From positions 139,241,536 through 139,305,535 of the forward strand of contig OW240916.1 in NCBI GenBank assembly GCA_933207985.1: a stretch of 64,000 nt of DNA. Reading direction: 5' to 3'. Origin of the DNA: Pelobates cultripes. Taxonomy: Eukaryota; Chordata; Amphibia; Anura; Pelobatidae. Position 1 is the stretch's first letter, and every line of letters begins with the position of its first letter. Shown one piece after another: positions 8,741-20,274 of this stretch. A program made the translations under genes and the position numbers. The notes beneath the pieces are model-generated. The model did not search any database. It had not been told where the DNA came from and saw only the letters and a program-made list of their open reading frames with translations.

Positions 8741-9995
8741 TGCTTTATTTTTTTGTTTCATCTTTTAAATTGTATAATTTGTTATAATACAATGTTAATT
8801 CGTTTACTTTGTCTGAAGGGTTATATAGTTTGCCCTTAGTAGGTGAGTTTATGAAAGGTATTTTAGATTGGAGTTGCTTAGCCTTAAGTTTGTTGGCAAA
8901 GAGTTTGCCTGCCTTGTTGCCTTGAGCATAATATTTCTATTTGAGAGATCTCATTCATCTTTCTGTGACTAGGAGGAATGGGAGTGTAATTCGCGTTGAA
9001 TTTCTCCCATACGTTTAGCTAGTTTTTTTTACGGTTTTAGTTTATTTTGCGTTTCTAGATCCGCTAGTTTTCGCAGTAGGTGGCTGTTTTTGTTTATCTT
9101 TTTTCGACACAATCCCTCCTGAATGAGCACCCCTCTTATCACTGCTTTGTGTGCTACCCACTGCGTGTCTATTGGGAGTTCGCTCGATATGTTATCCCTA
9201 AAGTAGTCAGCAGCCACTGTAGAGATTATGGGCAGCACTGAGGTATCATCCAGCAGCCCTTCATTTAATCTCCATTTCCCCCTCCCTCTCGCTGGGTATA
9301 GAGAATGAAAAGTGGCTATCACCGGGGTATGGTCTGACTAAGATCTCAGTCCAATATTCACCTCCACTATATTGTAAGAGTGGCTTTATCCACTATGCAT
9401 AGGTCTGTACGGGAGTATGTAACGTGGACCGGAGAGAAATATGTGTATGTGTATCTTTTTGATAAATTGACCTCAATGCATGGTAGAGATTATGGTCAGA
9501 TAATAGTTTAGAAAAGAGATTGCTGTCATCATGGAATGTGCGTTGGGGCGTTTATTCTGCTCTCTCTTTATGTCTAACTCGGGGTTCGTTGTGCAATTGA
9601 AATCCTCGCAGATTATTGTGTGACCTTGTTTCATGGAGTCTATTTTTTTTAAGGCTTTACGGATGAAGGCTACTTGGGCAACATTTGGTGCATAGAGAGA
9701 CACTATCGTGATGAGGAATCCGTTAAGTGTTCCCACCAAAATCAGGAGTCTCCCCTCAGTGTATTTCTTATGGAATATGGATACCCCTTTTGATTTGTGT
9801 GGGAAATAAGCATGAAAGGCGTGGGGGTTGTTTTTTGTCTAAATCTGAGGAGGATTACGTGAGCAGAGATGTGTTTCCTGAAAGCATATAACAGCCGCTT
9901 TTGACTTATTCATATCATGGACAGCTAATTGTCATTTGTATGGGCTGTTTAGTCCTTTAACATTTTAAACGTGGGAGACGTCATGGTACTCGGTA
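8741..9995 (-). pseudogene. L1 ORF2 remnant: apurinic-like endonuclease domain only (L1-a)
   Basis: Minus-strand reading frames, broken several times, give the N-terminal half of L1 ORF2p. Near 9960 the frame shows NVKGLNSPYK followed by CFQETHLC, the first EN motifs. Further on come SLYAPNVAQ (about 9660-9690) and the ICEDFNC block, matching the EN GDFN motif. The segment at 9029-9322 contains WRLNEGLLDD and KAVIRGVLI, which lie just after EN in L1. The reverse transcriptase and C-terminal domain are missing: the copy ends near 8740, beside the PLE A tail. It is a decayed, non-functional copy. The matching ORF1 remnant is at 11300-12010. Confidence 0.75.
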
Positions 9996-10920
9996 CCAAA
10001 TGAGCTGTTCTCTCACTGAGCATTTTGATTCCCAGGTTTGTGGCAGCCCCTGTGTATATTGTGGTCGGACATGGGTATGGAAATCATGCATCAGTATGTG
10101 ATGTGGATATGTGTGCCACTTCTCAAGTGCTGCTTCCTGCGAATGTGGTAAGGTGTGGATTTACTTCTGTTTGTTTGTACCCAGGATAAGTTGGGTTTAT
10201 ACACTGTATATATGTGAGGGTCATAACGGGGAAGGGAACAAAAGGAAACATTAATAAACAATAAATAAAACAAAGTATAAACACAAGTCCTTTTCGAGAA
10301 GTGCAAAGAAAAAGACCAACTCGGAAGTAGGGGTGATCACTTCCCATATTTCGGTCTGGGAAGGGTGGCGGATTTTCCACCGGTAGTTAGCCTGCTCTTA
10401 AAAGCGTCAAAGCCAAAATTAATGAATATGAACAAAACATTAACTAAGTTACAAAGCAACGCGTGGTATCTACATTCAATCGAAGTGTGCTACCCAAACA
10501 AAAAGAGACCTGTTTCACCACAATTTGACTAGGTGGTGACGTATAACATGTCTGGGTGTACCAGATTTAGTAATATGGGTAATGAAGATGCCTTCCAAGC
10601 TAATAGATGAGCCATTCCTTGCCAGCATGTCATCAGTGGTTCCTGTGTTTGATCAACCAAAGGCTATACATATTATATTGAGTACATTCAATCCTCATTT
10701 TTTGGGGTCTAAAAAGGGCTGCAGACATGGCTAGGGGGGCACTGGGGTGGATTAAGTACCCCTAAGAAATACGATGGTGCAATGCCATGATTATGGTTGA
10801 AAGATTTTCCATCCTTTCTATGGTAGACGGCCCTTGTGCGCAGAAGTTAGGTGCGACTTTCAAGGAATTTGACCTGAGATGCGCAGCCCGTATGGAGCAA
10901 TACTGTGGTCAATACCATCT
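9996..10920 (-). other. Unassigned sequence between L1-a ORF2 and the tandem repeat
   Basis: Only short, non-conserved open frames are present. It lies inside the L1-a interval in the same orientation context. I see no domain, and no terminal repeat that would mark it as a separate element. Confidence 0.3.
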
Positions 10921-11328
10921 CAATTCATGTTTGACCGGTCTCATATCAGACAACATTATCTGGATTAATATTCATAAAATAATAACAAAGGCTTATAACT
11001 TAACAACAGTAAACATATTGTGATACTGAAGACACAGGTGCAGCTGCGGTGCACCATTAGTGGCCCTTCAATCCGCTGAACTTGCATTAGAGATAATCAA
11101 GTGGTTGGTTTAGATGCGGTGCACCAATAGCGGCTAATTAATCCGCTGAGTTATCTATACATGTTTGACCGGGCTCGTATCAGACCTTATTATCTGGATT
11201 CATTTACATAAAATAAGAACCTAAGCTAATAACTTGACACCAATAAACATATTGTGATACTCAAGTCACAGGTACAGCTGCGGTGCACCATTAGTGGCCC
11301 TTCAATCCGCTGAACTTGCATTAGGCCT
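10921..11328. repeat. ~235-bp tandem repeat, nearly two units, with an internal third sub-copy
   Basis: The segment from catgtttgaccgg to cgctgaacttgcattag occurs at about 10927-11091 and again at 11160-11326. The motif gcggtgcaccattagtggcc appears at 11046 and 11281, and a diverged version (gcggtgcaccaatagcggct) lies at 11116. The period is about 235 bp. The array sits between L1-a ORF1 and ORF2 remnants. Confidence 0.75.
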
Positions 11329-12010
11329 AGTATCCATTCTTATTCTTTTCAGCCAGGGCCATTGAGGTGAGGTCTGGCCCATAGCATGATGAAGGCCCCA
11401 TTCATTAAGCTTTGCCATTCCTACCTCCGGTTCTAGGATTACCACTGATTGTCCTCTGTGCCACACCAGAAGCTTAGTTGGGTGAAGTGGGCAATAGTGT
11501 CCTTTGGTGTATCCGCCGTAAATCAAGCCTGCCTGGAGAGTCGATGAACTCTGTCGAAAGTCCATGCTCTATCATCCAAATGCGGTACCAGCTCTCAGAT
11601 ATTGTGGTAGGGCTTCTGTGGAGACAGTCAGCTATGCCTCGGAAGCGGATGTTATTATGCCTCGCTCTGTCCCCCAAATCGGCCATTTTTAGCTTCATTG
11701 TGGCCTGTTCTTCTTCCAACCTTTACAGTTTATCCACCACTTCATTGTGAGTGGAACAAAGTTTTTCCGGTCTCTAAGTGGCTAGTGAGGCCTCCCAAGT
11801 CCTGAATATCCTTTCAAAGATCTGCCGTTATTTGATGAAAGTCAGCTCTGAGAGATGTTTTAAGGTCCTGTAGCATGAGATGCAAGCTCTTGTTTGTTAC
11901 AGGGATGTCATCCTGAGAAAACGGAAGCAACTCCGACTCCACTGGGCCGTCAGAAGCAGGTGTGTGTGGTAAGATGTCATTGCCTCGTGCAGCCGTTTTT
12001 GCTATGCCGC
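11300..12010 (-). pseudogene. L1 ORF1 remnant (coiled coil and start of RRM), L1-a
   Basis: Reading leftwards from about 12010, the broken frames show a heptad-like coiled-coil segment (KSLHLMLQDLKTSLRADF and then DIQDLGGLTSHLE). This leads into KMADLGDRARHNNIRFRG, which corresponds to the L1 ORF1p KLADLEDRSRRNNIRIRG-type junction between the coiled coil and the RRM. Several stops and frame changes follow. ORF1p is the RNA-binding chaperone of L1 particles. The C-terminal domain is absent or decayed beyond recognition, and the tandem repeat at 10921-11328 lies immediately downstream. Confidence 0.75.
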
Positions 12011-12339
12011 ATCAGGTCCATGAGTTTCAGCTGTTTGGAGGTTGTCATCTAGTTCCCTGGGCTTTTGTAGCTTATTTGGCTTATTTTTAGTCGCTTTGGG
12101 CCAGGTGGTTCACAGAGCTCTCACACCATGCGTCCTCTCAGTGCAGCAGTTGGCCACGCCTGTAAATAGAACTTTAATCACATACAAGAGGCTGTTACAG
12201 TAGCTCAAGGAGAATATCCTTGCAGAAATTTGCGCAGTTCAGCCTTTATCAAATCAAATATTAACTAATGTTATGAACAATGCAAAAGTTTGTGAGGCAG
12301 CAAATGGAGCTCAATTAAAAGATGTAATCTTCCATACCT

Positions 12340-14360
12340 AGTCAAATATATCTCTATACGTTAAAGGACCACTATTTTTTTGCCAAGAGACAACAGAAGA
12401 GTGGGAAGTTGTCTTCAGTACTTTCTTCAAGAATGGAGAGAAACAACATCATAAACCTGGATTTTGCAAACTATTTCAGAAGGATACAGGATTAATATTC
12501 TCAGTGCATCCGAACCTGGAATTTTTCCACTTACCAATCTCAGTCAAAAACAGGCAGGTGCCCAGAAAGCATAAATTCCAGGGGGTTTATTCGCACCTTT
12601 ACTTGTCCAGTTTTAGACCTCAAAAGAGTCAACCTTGCCAGAGATTTCGTATGGAAAATAGTCTTTTTGTAACCCACATCCTGCAAGAAGGAGAATTCAT
12701 GGCATACAAGTTAGACCTGACAGCTGCATACCTGAATGTTCCAATGTATGTATTTACAAGAAAAATCCTCAGATTTGTTATAAGAGCAAAAAAAAAGGAA
12801 AGTACTACACTTCCAATTCAAGGCCTTACCGTCCAACCTGTCCTCAGCTCCTCGGATATCAACGAAGATCCTAGCTCCCTTGGCAGCTACTCTAAAATTG
12901 AAGGGAGTTGCAATTGTACCTTATCTGGACCACTGGTTTCCGAAAGGCAGGATCAATACAGCGTCTAAAAAGAAGCCTTCTAGAGACCAGTCAATTTTTA
13001 GAGCAACATGGTTGGATCAATTTAACGAAATATTAGATGATTCCTTTTACAAAGGTTCCATTTCTAGGGCTATTAGTGGATTCCAGATCCCTCTCTCTCT
13101 TTCTGCCAGTAGAAAAAAAAAGAAAGAAAGAAAGAAGTCTCAGTTCTTCAAAGAAAAGTGTTGTACCATAAGAAAGGCAATGAGTGTTTTGGGTCTTCTC
13201 ACTCTTCTATCCCAGCAGCAACATGGGCGAATGCAGATTTCTGATTTCTTCAATTGAACATACTTTCCAATTGGTCAAGAAGAGAAGACGACTTAGATTC
13301 AAACTCTACCTCTGAGAGGTACTAAGAAAAAAATGAAATTGGTGGAAGAAATCAGATAACCTTACCAGGGGTCTACCTTTCAAACAAAGAAATTTGAATA
13401 CCATTACCAAGGATGCTTCCCTAACAGATTGGGGTGCTCACCTGGAATCGCAATTTCAACACGGCAAATGGTCTTCAAGAGAAGCAGCCCAATCATCAAA
13501 TTTCAGGCAAATTAATGTGTTCAGGAATACCCTGTTGGCCTTCAAACCAAGTATCTCCAAACAAGCTGTAAGAATGCAGTCATAAAATGCCACCACATTA
13601 ACTTACCTAAATCGACAAGTCTGTGCTATCAGATCATGTCATGGGCGCAGGAAGAATTGGAATCCCTTTATGCAACACACATCAAAGGATCACAAAACAT
13701 GCAGACGATCTAAACATGCAGACGATCCACTCTTAGTTGGACTCAGGCAGAATGGTTACTGCATCAACTCATAATCTAAAAGTTAGTAAACCAGTTTGGA
13801 CCAGAAATAGACCTCATGGCCACAAGAAAGTGTTAACATTTGCATCTGTCCAGAAACAGATCATCCAAACTTCCTGGACGGGCTTTCAATTCCATGGAAA
13901 TTCATGATGGCATGTATTTTCCCACTAGCAGCTTTGATAGCTCAAATAATTCAAAAGGTCTGAGTTTAGACAAGAATTAAGGCAGGAATCAGGTAATTAT
14001 TGTATCTTACTGGCCAATTAGGAGCTGATTGTCTGAGATAGAACAGATGCAAGAATCACAATGCGTACTTCCAATCTCAGAAAATATCCTAGAAAACACA
14101 GAACTTCCAATAACTGACCATTGAAACATTGTTTAAGTTAACTGCTTGGCTACTGCAAGGGTGATTCTCAAGGAACCGGTCAGTTCTCCCAGCTTCCACC
14201 AGTAAAGATTTACTTTACAGTATGGCACAGATTTCTTCAATTGTATATACCATATAATCCTTCAATTCCTAACATTTTTGCAGGATGGTTTCCATGCAGT
14301 ATCCAAGTCTCTGCTTTAAGTCATTTTCTCATTCAAGATTTGGCATTTAACATCCAAAGT
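12340..14360 (+). pseudogene. DIRS-type retrotransposon: RT, RNase H and start of the tyrosine recombinase (decayed)
   Basis: Plus-strand frames with many stops show the DIRS order. At 12640-12760 there is RFRMEN, HILQEGEFMAYKLDLTAAYL and NVPMYV, matching the DIRS RT block R-M-E-x(n)-L-D-x-x-D-A-Y-L-x-V-P. At about 12910-12945 PYLDHW corresponds to the PYLDDW-type catalytic motif, with the second Asp changed to His. RNase H follows near 13400-13540 (KDASLTDWGAHLES, then GKWSSREAAQSSNFRQINVF). From 13800 a PEIDLMATR block and, at 14281-14360, a fragment matching the QDGFHAG...SALSHFLIQDLAFNI start of the recombinase follow. The rest of the recombinase lies beyond PLE B (18478-19090). DIRS elements integrate by tyrosine recombination rather than with an integrase. 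This copy is dead. Confidence 0.8.
13107..13136 (+). repeat. Short (AAAG)n purine tract
   Basis: A run of A-rich AAAG/AAAGAAAG repeats interrupts the DIRS coding frame where the RT thumb would be. It is probably a local slippage expansion. Confidence 0.6.
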
Positions 14361-14411
14361 CGGCGGGTGCTTACATCTGTAGTTCCGTCGGCTGCTTCCA
14401 TCGTGTTACCC
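14361..14411 (+). repeat. Left inverted repeat of PLE B (~50 bp)
   Basis: The sequence beginning gtcggcgggtgcttacatct matches, in inverse orientation, the segment ending at 18047 (about 17997-18047), with about four mismatches over 50 bp. DIRS recombinase sequence stops exactly at this point. Confidence 0.8.
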
Positions 14412-14479
14412 ACAGTGATGGTTACCCTAAACTTCAATATCCCACTAGATACCATCAGAATGTTACAAGAGAGAAGTAT

Positions 14480-15175
14480 AGACCGAGAAGATATTCCTAC
14501 AGATATAATACAAACCACTCTTATCCAGGGAGAAAAACCGAAAGGGAGGAAATCCATCAAAGGTCTAGAAAAGATTCTCAGAATCAGAAAGAACGTAGAC
14601 CTTATGGATATCCCCATTATGAGGAAGACCAAATTCTAACGCAAAATAGGTATGAAGCCCTAACTGACCATAAAGAGGAGGAGGTTTTTTGGCAGAGCAG
14701 AGCCAAGGGCAGGCACAAGATAGACCAAGAAACACACACTCCCACCAATTCCAAAAGAAGAAGGGACCTACAGAGGAACAAAAGGAGGTAGACATGTACA
14801 GGGTAAGAAAAAGACAAATGAACCTAAGGAGTTAATGAAAGGCATTTTTAATCTAAGCAATAAGGTTTTGGACCCCATCATAAAGCAATGCTTAACAAGG
14901 GACTTGAGTTTGCCCCAAGTGCAGGCCTTAATCATTTCAAGATGTACATCGATCTCAATCGTTTCAAACTAATTTGTGTATAAAAAATTTTTTTCTTAAA
15001 GATCCAGTGAGTAGGAACCAACTTAATCAAAGTATACTCCCCAAAGATGCTCCTAATTTTAAACATACTCTATTAAAAAATAAATCGTCGTTTTACCCGA
15101 AACAAATGATCTTGGACAAAATAATCTCTTTTGAGACTATAGTTATGACTAAAATTAATAAAATTGCATCAGGGT
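14480..15175 (+). pseudogene. PLE B N-terminal coding region (decayed)
   Basis: One frame between 14480 and 14830 gives a basic, Arg/Lys/Gln-rich protein tract ending NRYEALTDHKEEEVF, in the position where PLE ORFs have a basic region followed by a short NRF-x-x-L motif. From 14830 a second frame shows IFNLSNKVLDPIIKQCL, which corresponds to the N-L-S...L...L-x-K-G-L block at the start of PLE RT proteins. After a further frame change, KNKSSFYPKQMILDK (about 15090) continues the family pattern. Stops and shifts make it non-functional. Confidence 0.6.
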
Positions 15176-15340
15176 TCTGGTATGTAGCCGTGCAAACGCT
15201 GGTGCTCAACACCAGAGGGCATGTGGTTACCCTGCACCAGGCCCTGATAAATCCACTCTCATGCTGAAGACTCCCACTTATCATCAGACACTCAGGGGTA
15301 CCGGTTTCTGTAGCGCCACTTGTGACAGTCACATATTAAA
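15176..15340. other. Foreign ~165-bp segment inside the PLE B RT gene
   Basis: The RT-like protein pattern is lost here and resumes near 15350. The palm N-terminal motifs expected here (the F-x-x-P-K-x-H-K and GRPIVSG blocks seen in PLE A) are absent, so sequence was replaced or deleted as well as inserted. The segment is GC-richer than its surroundings and contains small inverted pieces (gctggtgctcaacaccag). Its identity is unknown. Confidence 0.5.
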
Positions 15341-15349
15341 GATACGATT

Positions 15350-16806
15350 ATGGTTTTAAATATTTTAGAGAATGTAGTTTGGGACACTGACTGCATTTTA
15401 GTTATGTGTGTCGTAGCTGCACTTTATAGTAATATACCTCATTCCTATGGATGTAAAGCAGCAGAAAATTGTTTAACTCAATCCAATGATTTTTTACCAG
15501 AACAGATTGAGTATATTTTAGAGGGGATTGATCTTATACTAAAACATATTTTTTTTTGGTATAATGATACCTTCTTTTTACAGATTAATGGGACAGCCAT
15601 GGGGACCAAGTTCGCCCCCAGTTATGCCAATTTATGGCATTTTGGGAAGACTCTTTTGACTTTAATGGGCATGACTGGAGGGATAACTTGGTCTTCTATG
15701 GTCGTTATATAGATGATATTTTATTCATATGGAAGGGTGAAGAAAACGATTTGGAGAGGTTTTGGGAGTTTTTAAACAGCAATGACTGGGGCATTAAGTT
15801 AACCAGCACATGGAGTAAAGAACAAGTCACGTTTTTAGATCTTGATATTTTCTCGGAGGAGGGGAAAATTAAAACTAGGAATCATTTTAAAAAAGTGGAT
15901 TCTAATAGTTTTATTGAGAGCATAAGCTGCCATCATTCCCCTTGGCTAGAGAACGCTCCTAACGGGCAATATCTTAGAATCCGCCGTAACTGTAGCGATC
16001 TGACGAGTTATGAAGAACAATCATTACGAATTAAGGGGGATTTTATGGTAAAAGGATATGATACACTGAAATTAGAGAATTCTAGACTTGAGATTAGAGA
16101 CAGGGATAGAAAGGATCTATTAACATATAAAACGAGAACTAATACTAATATTCAAGATGTACCTTTTATTTGTAATTACAATACTTATAATTACCAAATA
16201 CGTAAAATTATCAATAAATATTGGCCAATCCTACTACAAGATCCGGCTTTGAAACAAATTCTTCCCGCCAAACCTAGGATGATTTATAGAGGAGTGAGAA
16301 ACCTTAAAAGCAGTTTAGTACAGAGTTCCCTAAAAGAGAAGAACCATTCTTCGACCATATTTGGAAATGAGAAGGGCTTTTATGGCTGTGGTTTATGCAC
16401 AGCCTGTAAAAAGTCTGCATGTACAGGAAGGGTGATTAAAGATATAGCTATAAATGATAGGGTGAATATCCCTATCAGACAGTTTATGACATGCTATACC
16501 AAGAACTTGATCTACCTTCTAACCTGCCCATGTGTGTTAAGATACGTGGGTCGAACGACCAGACCTCTACATGTAAAGATCAGGGAACATATATATAACA
16601 TCCAGATAGGATTTGAACAACATAATGTTTCCAGCCATTTTAAAATGTTTCATGGGCAAAAACCGGAAGGTTAAGGATTGATAAGGATTGGAGAGGTGGC
16701 GATTTTATTAAAAAACTTGGGAAGTCGGAAATGGAATGGATCTATAAACTTAATACTTTGATCCCCTATGGTCTTAATTCCGACTTCGAGCTTTGCCACT
16801 TTTTAT
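15350..16806 (+). pseudogene. Penelope-like RT and GIY-YIG endonuclease (PLE B, frameshifted)
   Basis: The first frame (15350-15640) has ALYSNIPH and GTAMGTKFAPSYANL. The second frame (15634-16674, 346 codons) continues with the intact catalytic YIDD near 15710, FLDLDIF, LRIRRNCS, and a Cys motif (CGLCTACKKSAC, ~16391). The GIY-YIG nuclease follows (IYLLTCPC, then YVGRTTRPLHVKIREH, ~16510-16590). The frame fails after KPEG at 16674, and the family's C-terminal block, MEWIYKLNTLIPYGLN, is found in another frame at 16731-16780. At least two frameshifts (about 15645 and 16672) plus loss of the upstream palm make it a dead copy. It diverges strongly from PLE A, so it belongs to a different PLE lineage. 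Confidence 0.85.
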
Positions 16807-17996
16807 AATTTGAGATGAAATTTAAAAAATATATTTTCTTTCTTGATTAGTGTCATTCATATTTTCATATTTTAGATTCTTTCTTGACTAATAGAAGATT
16901 ATATCCACTGTCTCTTCCATATTTAATTTTAACTATATTCCATCATTTAATATTTAATATTTACACAAATTAAATTTTTTAGTCTTTATAATGTTATTGT
17001 TCTATTCCTGGTTTATTTCCTTCACTTAGAGGCTATTCTTTTAATTTTTTATTTTTTTCATCTACCCCTCATCGTTGGTTTAATATTTAATGATGCCTTT
17101 CTACTGGAACAAAAACATATACCGTTTATTTAGTTTGATTCATACGATTTAATCAGAGGAGGTTTGAAACGAATGGGTCAAGCTCTGGATAAAAATACAC
17201 TCAGATGCCGTACTAAGATATCTATGAGCTAAAAATGTGGGTAAAGTGCACTTTGGTTTTGTATTTGGGATTGTAGATGCATAGACAGGCTTAACAGACA
17301 CAAATGATATCCCTTATATGTAAATGCTGTAGTCGCGGAATCATTATGTTTAAGGGTCTAGTTTTACATAAATATAAATGAATGCACTTATAACAATCTA
17401 TAATTCTGTTTTCCCCGGCTTGCATTTTGAGCTAATTGAATGGATCTCACTAATGTTTCTATCTATATATGAAATTTCGTGAAAATCGGGGTGCTAACCG
17501 ATCATAGAGGGGAAATTATTCATTTAAGATTTATTGTATCAATTCTTTATAATAAAATTATGAAATTATGCAATATAATGCTATGGCATACATAAAAATA
17601 TGATTCTCTTAAAATTGAGCAGTTAATAGATTATAGAGGAGAAATGACTCATTTATGATTTATTGTATCCATTCTTTGTAACAAAGTAATGAAATCACGC
17701 AATATACTACTATGCCACATATAGAAATAAGAGTTGATGTGTGACTATTATTTATACACAGTACATAAGGATTATAGACTGATACAGTTTTTTATCTTTT
17801 TTTGTTTTTTATATGTATTCGTGGCTCTTTATGGGTTAAAATGATTTGTATGGACTTTTCATCGCACTACAAGTTGCAGAGGACTAAAACTCCTATTCTC
17901 ACTTATTGCTCAGTTAGAGCATATGATAATTTGGGCCACATGTAAGGACATCTGAAAGCCAGATAAGACATTTCGAAAGGAACTTTTAACATGATG
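16807..17996 (+). other. PLE B 3' region with a ~129-bp tandem duplication
   Basis: This AT-rich stretch has no coding potential. From 17500 to about 17740 two diverged tandem copies occur, starting gatcatagagg at 17500 and gattatagagg at 17629, each continuing with ttattgtatc and atgcaatata-type segments. No canonical hammerhead core (CTGANGA...GAAA) could be found before the right inverted repeat. Confidence 0.6.
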
Positions 17997-18047
17997 GAGG
18001 CAGCCGACAGGACTACAGATGTAAGCACCCGCCGACTGCTTCTGGTC
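17997..18047 (+). repeat. Right inverted repeat of PLE B (~50 bp)
   Basis: This is the inverse partner of 14361-14411, ending with tgtaagcacccgccgac. Both arms include the cores gccgacagg/cctgtcggc and agatgtaagcacc/ggtgcttacatct. Confidence 0.8.
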
Positions 18048-18477
18048 ACAGTACGAGAGGGAGGCATGGACTGCACACGACGTACCTGTGGGTGGTAACG
18101 ACGTGTAACGCTATCTGTACACCGGCTCTCTACCCGCCAATTTTAAAAGGTATTTAGGCATAGATAAGGAACTATGGAACATTAAACGGACCCAGAAACG
18201 ATTCAGACAGGAGCTGGGTCTATAGCTCTATGTTTGTGAGTGTACATACATTGAATATATTTAACTTTGTCTTGTTTTATACCATCTACACTATGTCCGA
18301 TTATTTTTTCTAGATATCTGTTAATGTTACACTAAAAGAGGAATCCTCATCCTGTTTGACTCCAAAGTGAGAGTTTTGCTCCTAACTGAAACAAAGGGGA
18401 TAATTCATTTATTGTATAAGCACTACATTCTTTTTTTTGTCTTTAAAAATTCTGTTGTTTAAAATTGTTTTTTTTTG
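18048..18477 (+). other. Sequence between the PLE B inverted repeat and the resumed DIRS recombinase
   Basis: The left part (to about 18200) is GC-richer with cgacgt-type segments; the rest is AT-rich. It has no credible ORF. It may be the pseudo-LTR of PLE B in tandem, or decayed DIRS sequence. About 50 recombinase codons expected between the two DIRS parts are not recognisable here. Confidence 0.3.
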
Positions 18478-19090
18478 GTGGTGATCACTTCTGCAAGAAG
18501 GATAGAGGAACTGCAGGCTTTTTCATCATCAGACGAATTCACTGTTTTTCACCAAAATAAAGTGGTATTACATCCCAAATCTTCCTTTTTGCCTAAAGTG
18601 ATCTCAAGATAGAAAATCAATTAGCTTATTATTTTACCATCTTTTTGCCAGGAACAATCTTCAGAAACAGAAAAGAAGTGGATCTATTAGATGTTAAAAG
18701 TGTCTTGGAAATCTATTTTTACATATCAGCAGATTTCAGAATCTCCGATCATCTATTCATTAATTTTCAGAGATCCTTCAAGGATAAATAGTCTCCTAGA
18801 GCTACTATAGCCAGATATCTTACGGAAGCAATCAAGTTAGCTTATGAAGTCGGTAATATTCCCCTAGCATTTCTAGTGAAGGCTCACTACACAAGGGCAA
18901 TATCTACATCACGGGCAGAAAGGTATGCGTAAAGGATATCTGTAAAGCAGCTCCATAGTTCTTGTTCCATACCTTCATAACATATTAAAAGCTGGACATA
19001 GTTTACTCCTCTAAACCTGCTTTTGGGTGCAAGGTGTGTTGTGCAGTAGCCTATTGATATTCCCACCCTGTTTTGTAGGTGAAGGGTTCA
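18478..19090 (+). pseudogene. DIRS tyrosine recombinase, C-terminal part (decayed)
   Basis: Frames with several stops show VITSARRIEELQAFSS at 18480-18530, then VVLHPKSSFLPKVIS. Further on come KAHYTRAISTSRAERYA (about 18886-18935), ICKAAP, a FHTFI segment, and AFGCKV...YSHPV near 19020-19070. These match the R...K-A-H-x-T-R...I-C-x-A-A...A-F-G blocks of DIRS tyrosine recombinases, whose Arg, His, Arg and Tyr residues catalyse integration. It lies downstream of PLE B in the same orientation as the RT part at 12340-14360. The simplest reading is one DIRS copy split by PLE B, with some loss at the junction. Confidence 0.8.
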
Positions 19091-19790
19091 GTATGGATCC
19101 TTGCAAATTCTGAATTTATATTTATCTTTGCTTTTTACCTAGAAACTTCTTCAGCCTCAAGTAATTGAGTCAATGGGCTTTATTACATGTTACCCTAGTA
19201 GTCTTCATTTATGCCTAGTGGCGTACAAATAAATTTTTACCTTTTAATGCTCATCCTATGTGTTGTAAATCTAGAAGTGGTGCAACACACTTGTAACACA
19301 CAATCAAAAAAAATGTAATATATATATAAAAATAAAATGCAGTATACTTAATTTCACAATCCTAATCTTACATGTGCACAGAGTTAATTTATTTATTTTA
19401 TTACAACGAAAATTAAAGGATATAATTGTCAGTTATTGACCTTTCACCTTTCAATGCATTATGTAGCTCATAAGACAGAGTACGCTAACCTGGACAAGGG
19501 TCTTTCAGTCAGGAGCCTCTAATTTTGGTGTGTGGGACTTTGTCCAATAAACCTCTGTCCACTGGCTGTTCCACTTATCAAATATGTAATTTTAGATAGA
19601 TTGCCAGACAGACAGATATACAGAGAGAAAGAATATGATCAAATGGTATGCAAACAAATGCATTTTTGTTCTCACTTTTTATTCCAGATTTTAATAAGAT
19701 TATATTATATATTGCAATAATAAGTGTCCTGTTAAAATAGTTTGGCTTCTGGCATTAAATAACAGTATTTAACACAGGGGAAGGGGTTTG
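19091..19790. other. AT-rich stretch with no recognisable feature
   Basis: No ORF with family resemblance, no terminal repeats and no RNA gene can be seen. A short (TA)n run lies at about 19318-19330. Confidence 0.5.
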
Positions 19791-20274
19791 AGCTGTGGCA
19801 ATTAAGGTCTTGACAGTGGCAAACTGCAGTTACATGTGTTGCAGCTGTGACTGGGCCCATCACTCCAGGGTTCCCGGCTGCTCTGTGCACCCCTGCGATT
19901 GTGGTGAAGCCCCGGCCCGTGCGGTACTACTTCCAGGGCTGCACGTACATGGGGCTTATTGGATGGCCCATGCTTTTAGAGCCACCTGATGCAATGTATT
20001 TCCAGGGGCCCGGTCAGCTCTATGGTGCTCTAACAGCATGGCAAGGACCCTCCTATCACTTGTTTTCACTCGTACTGTCACACTCACCCCTTTTCTCCAT
20101 GCCACACTCATGCTATCACATGAGTGATTCCTTCCAGCTAATATAGAGCACCACAAGGTAGGAGAGGGGGGAGTCAGAGTGGGAGCTCTGACTCCCATCA
20201 GCCTGGATCACTGTAGCCCAGGGAAGTCACCCTCCTGCACCTAAAAGATGGGAAACAGGAGGGTGATTAAAACA

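Noticed and set aside
9028..12010. Reading the L1-a region as a host DNase-family gene
   Set aside because: The EN motifs are followed by L1-specific WRLNE and KAVIRG blocks and are paired with an ORF1 coiled coil; the copy is riddled with stops.
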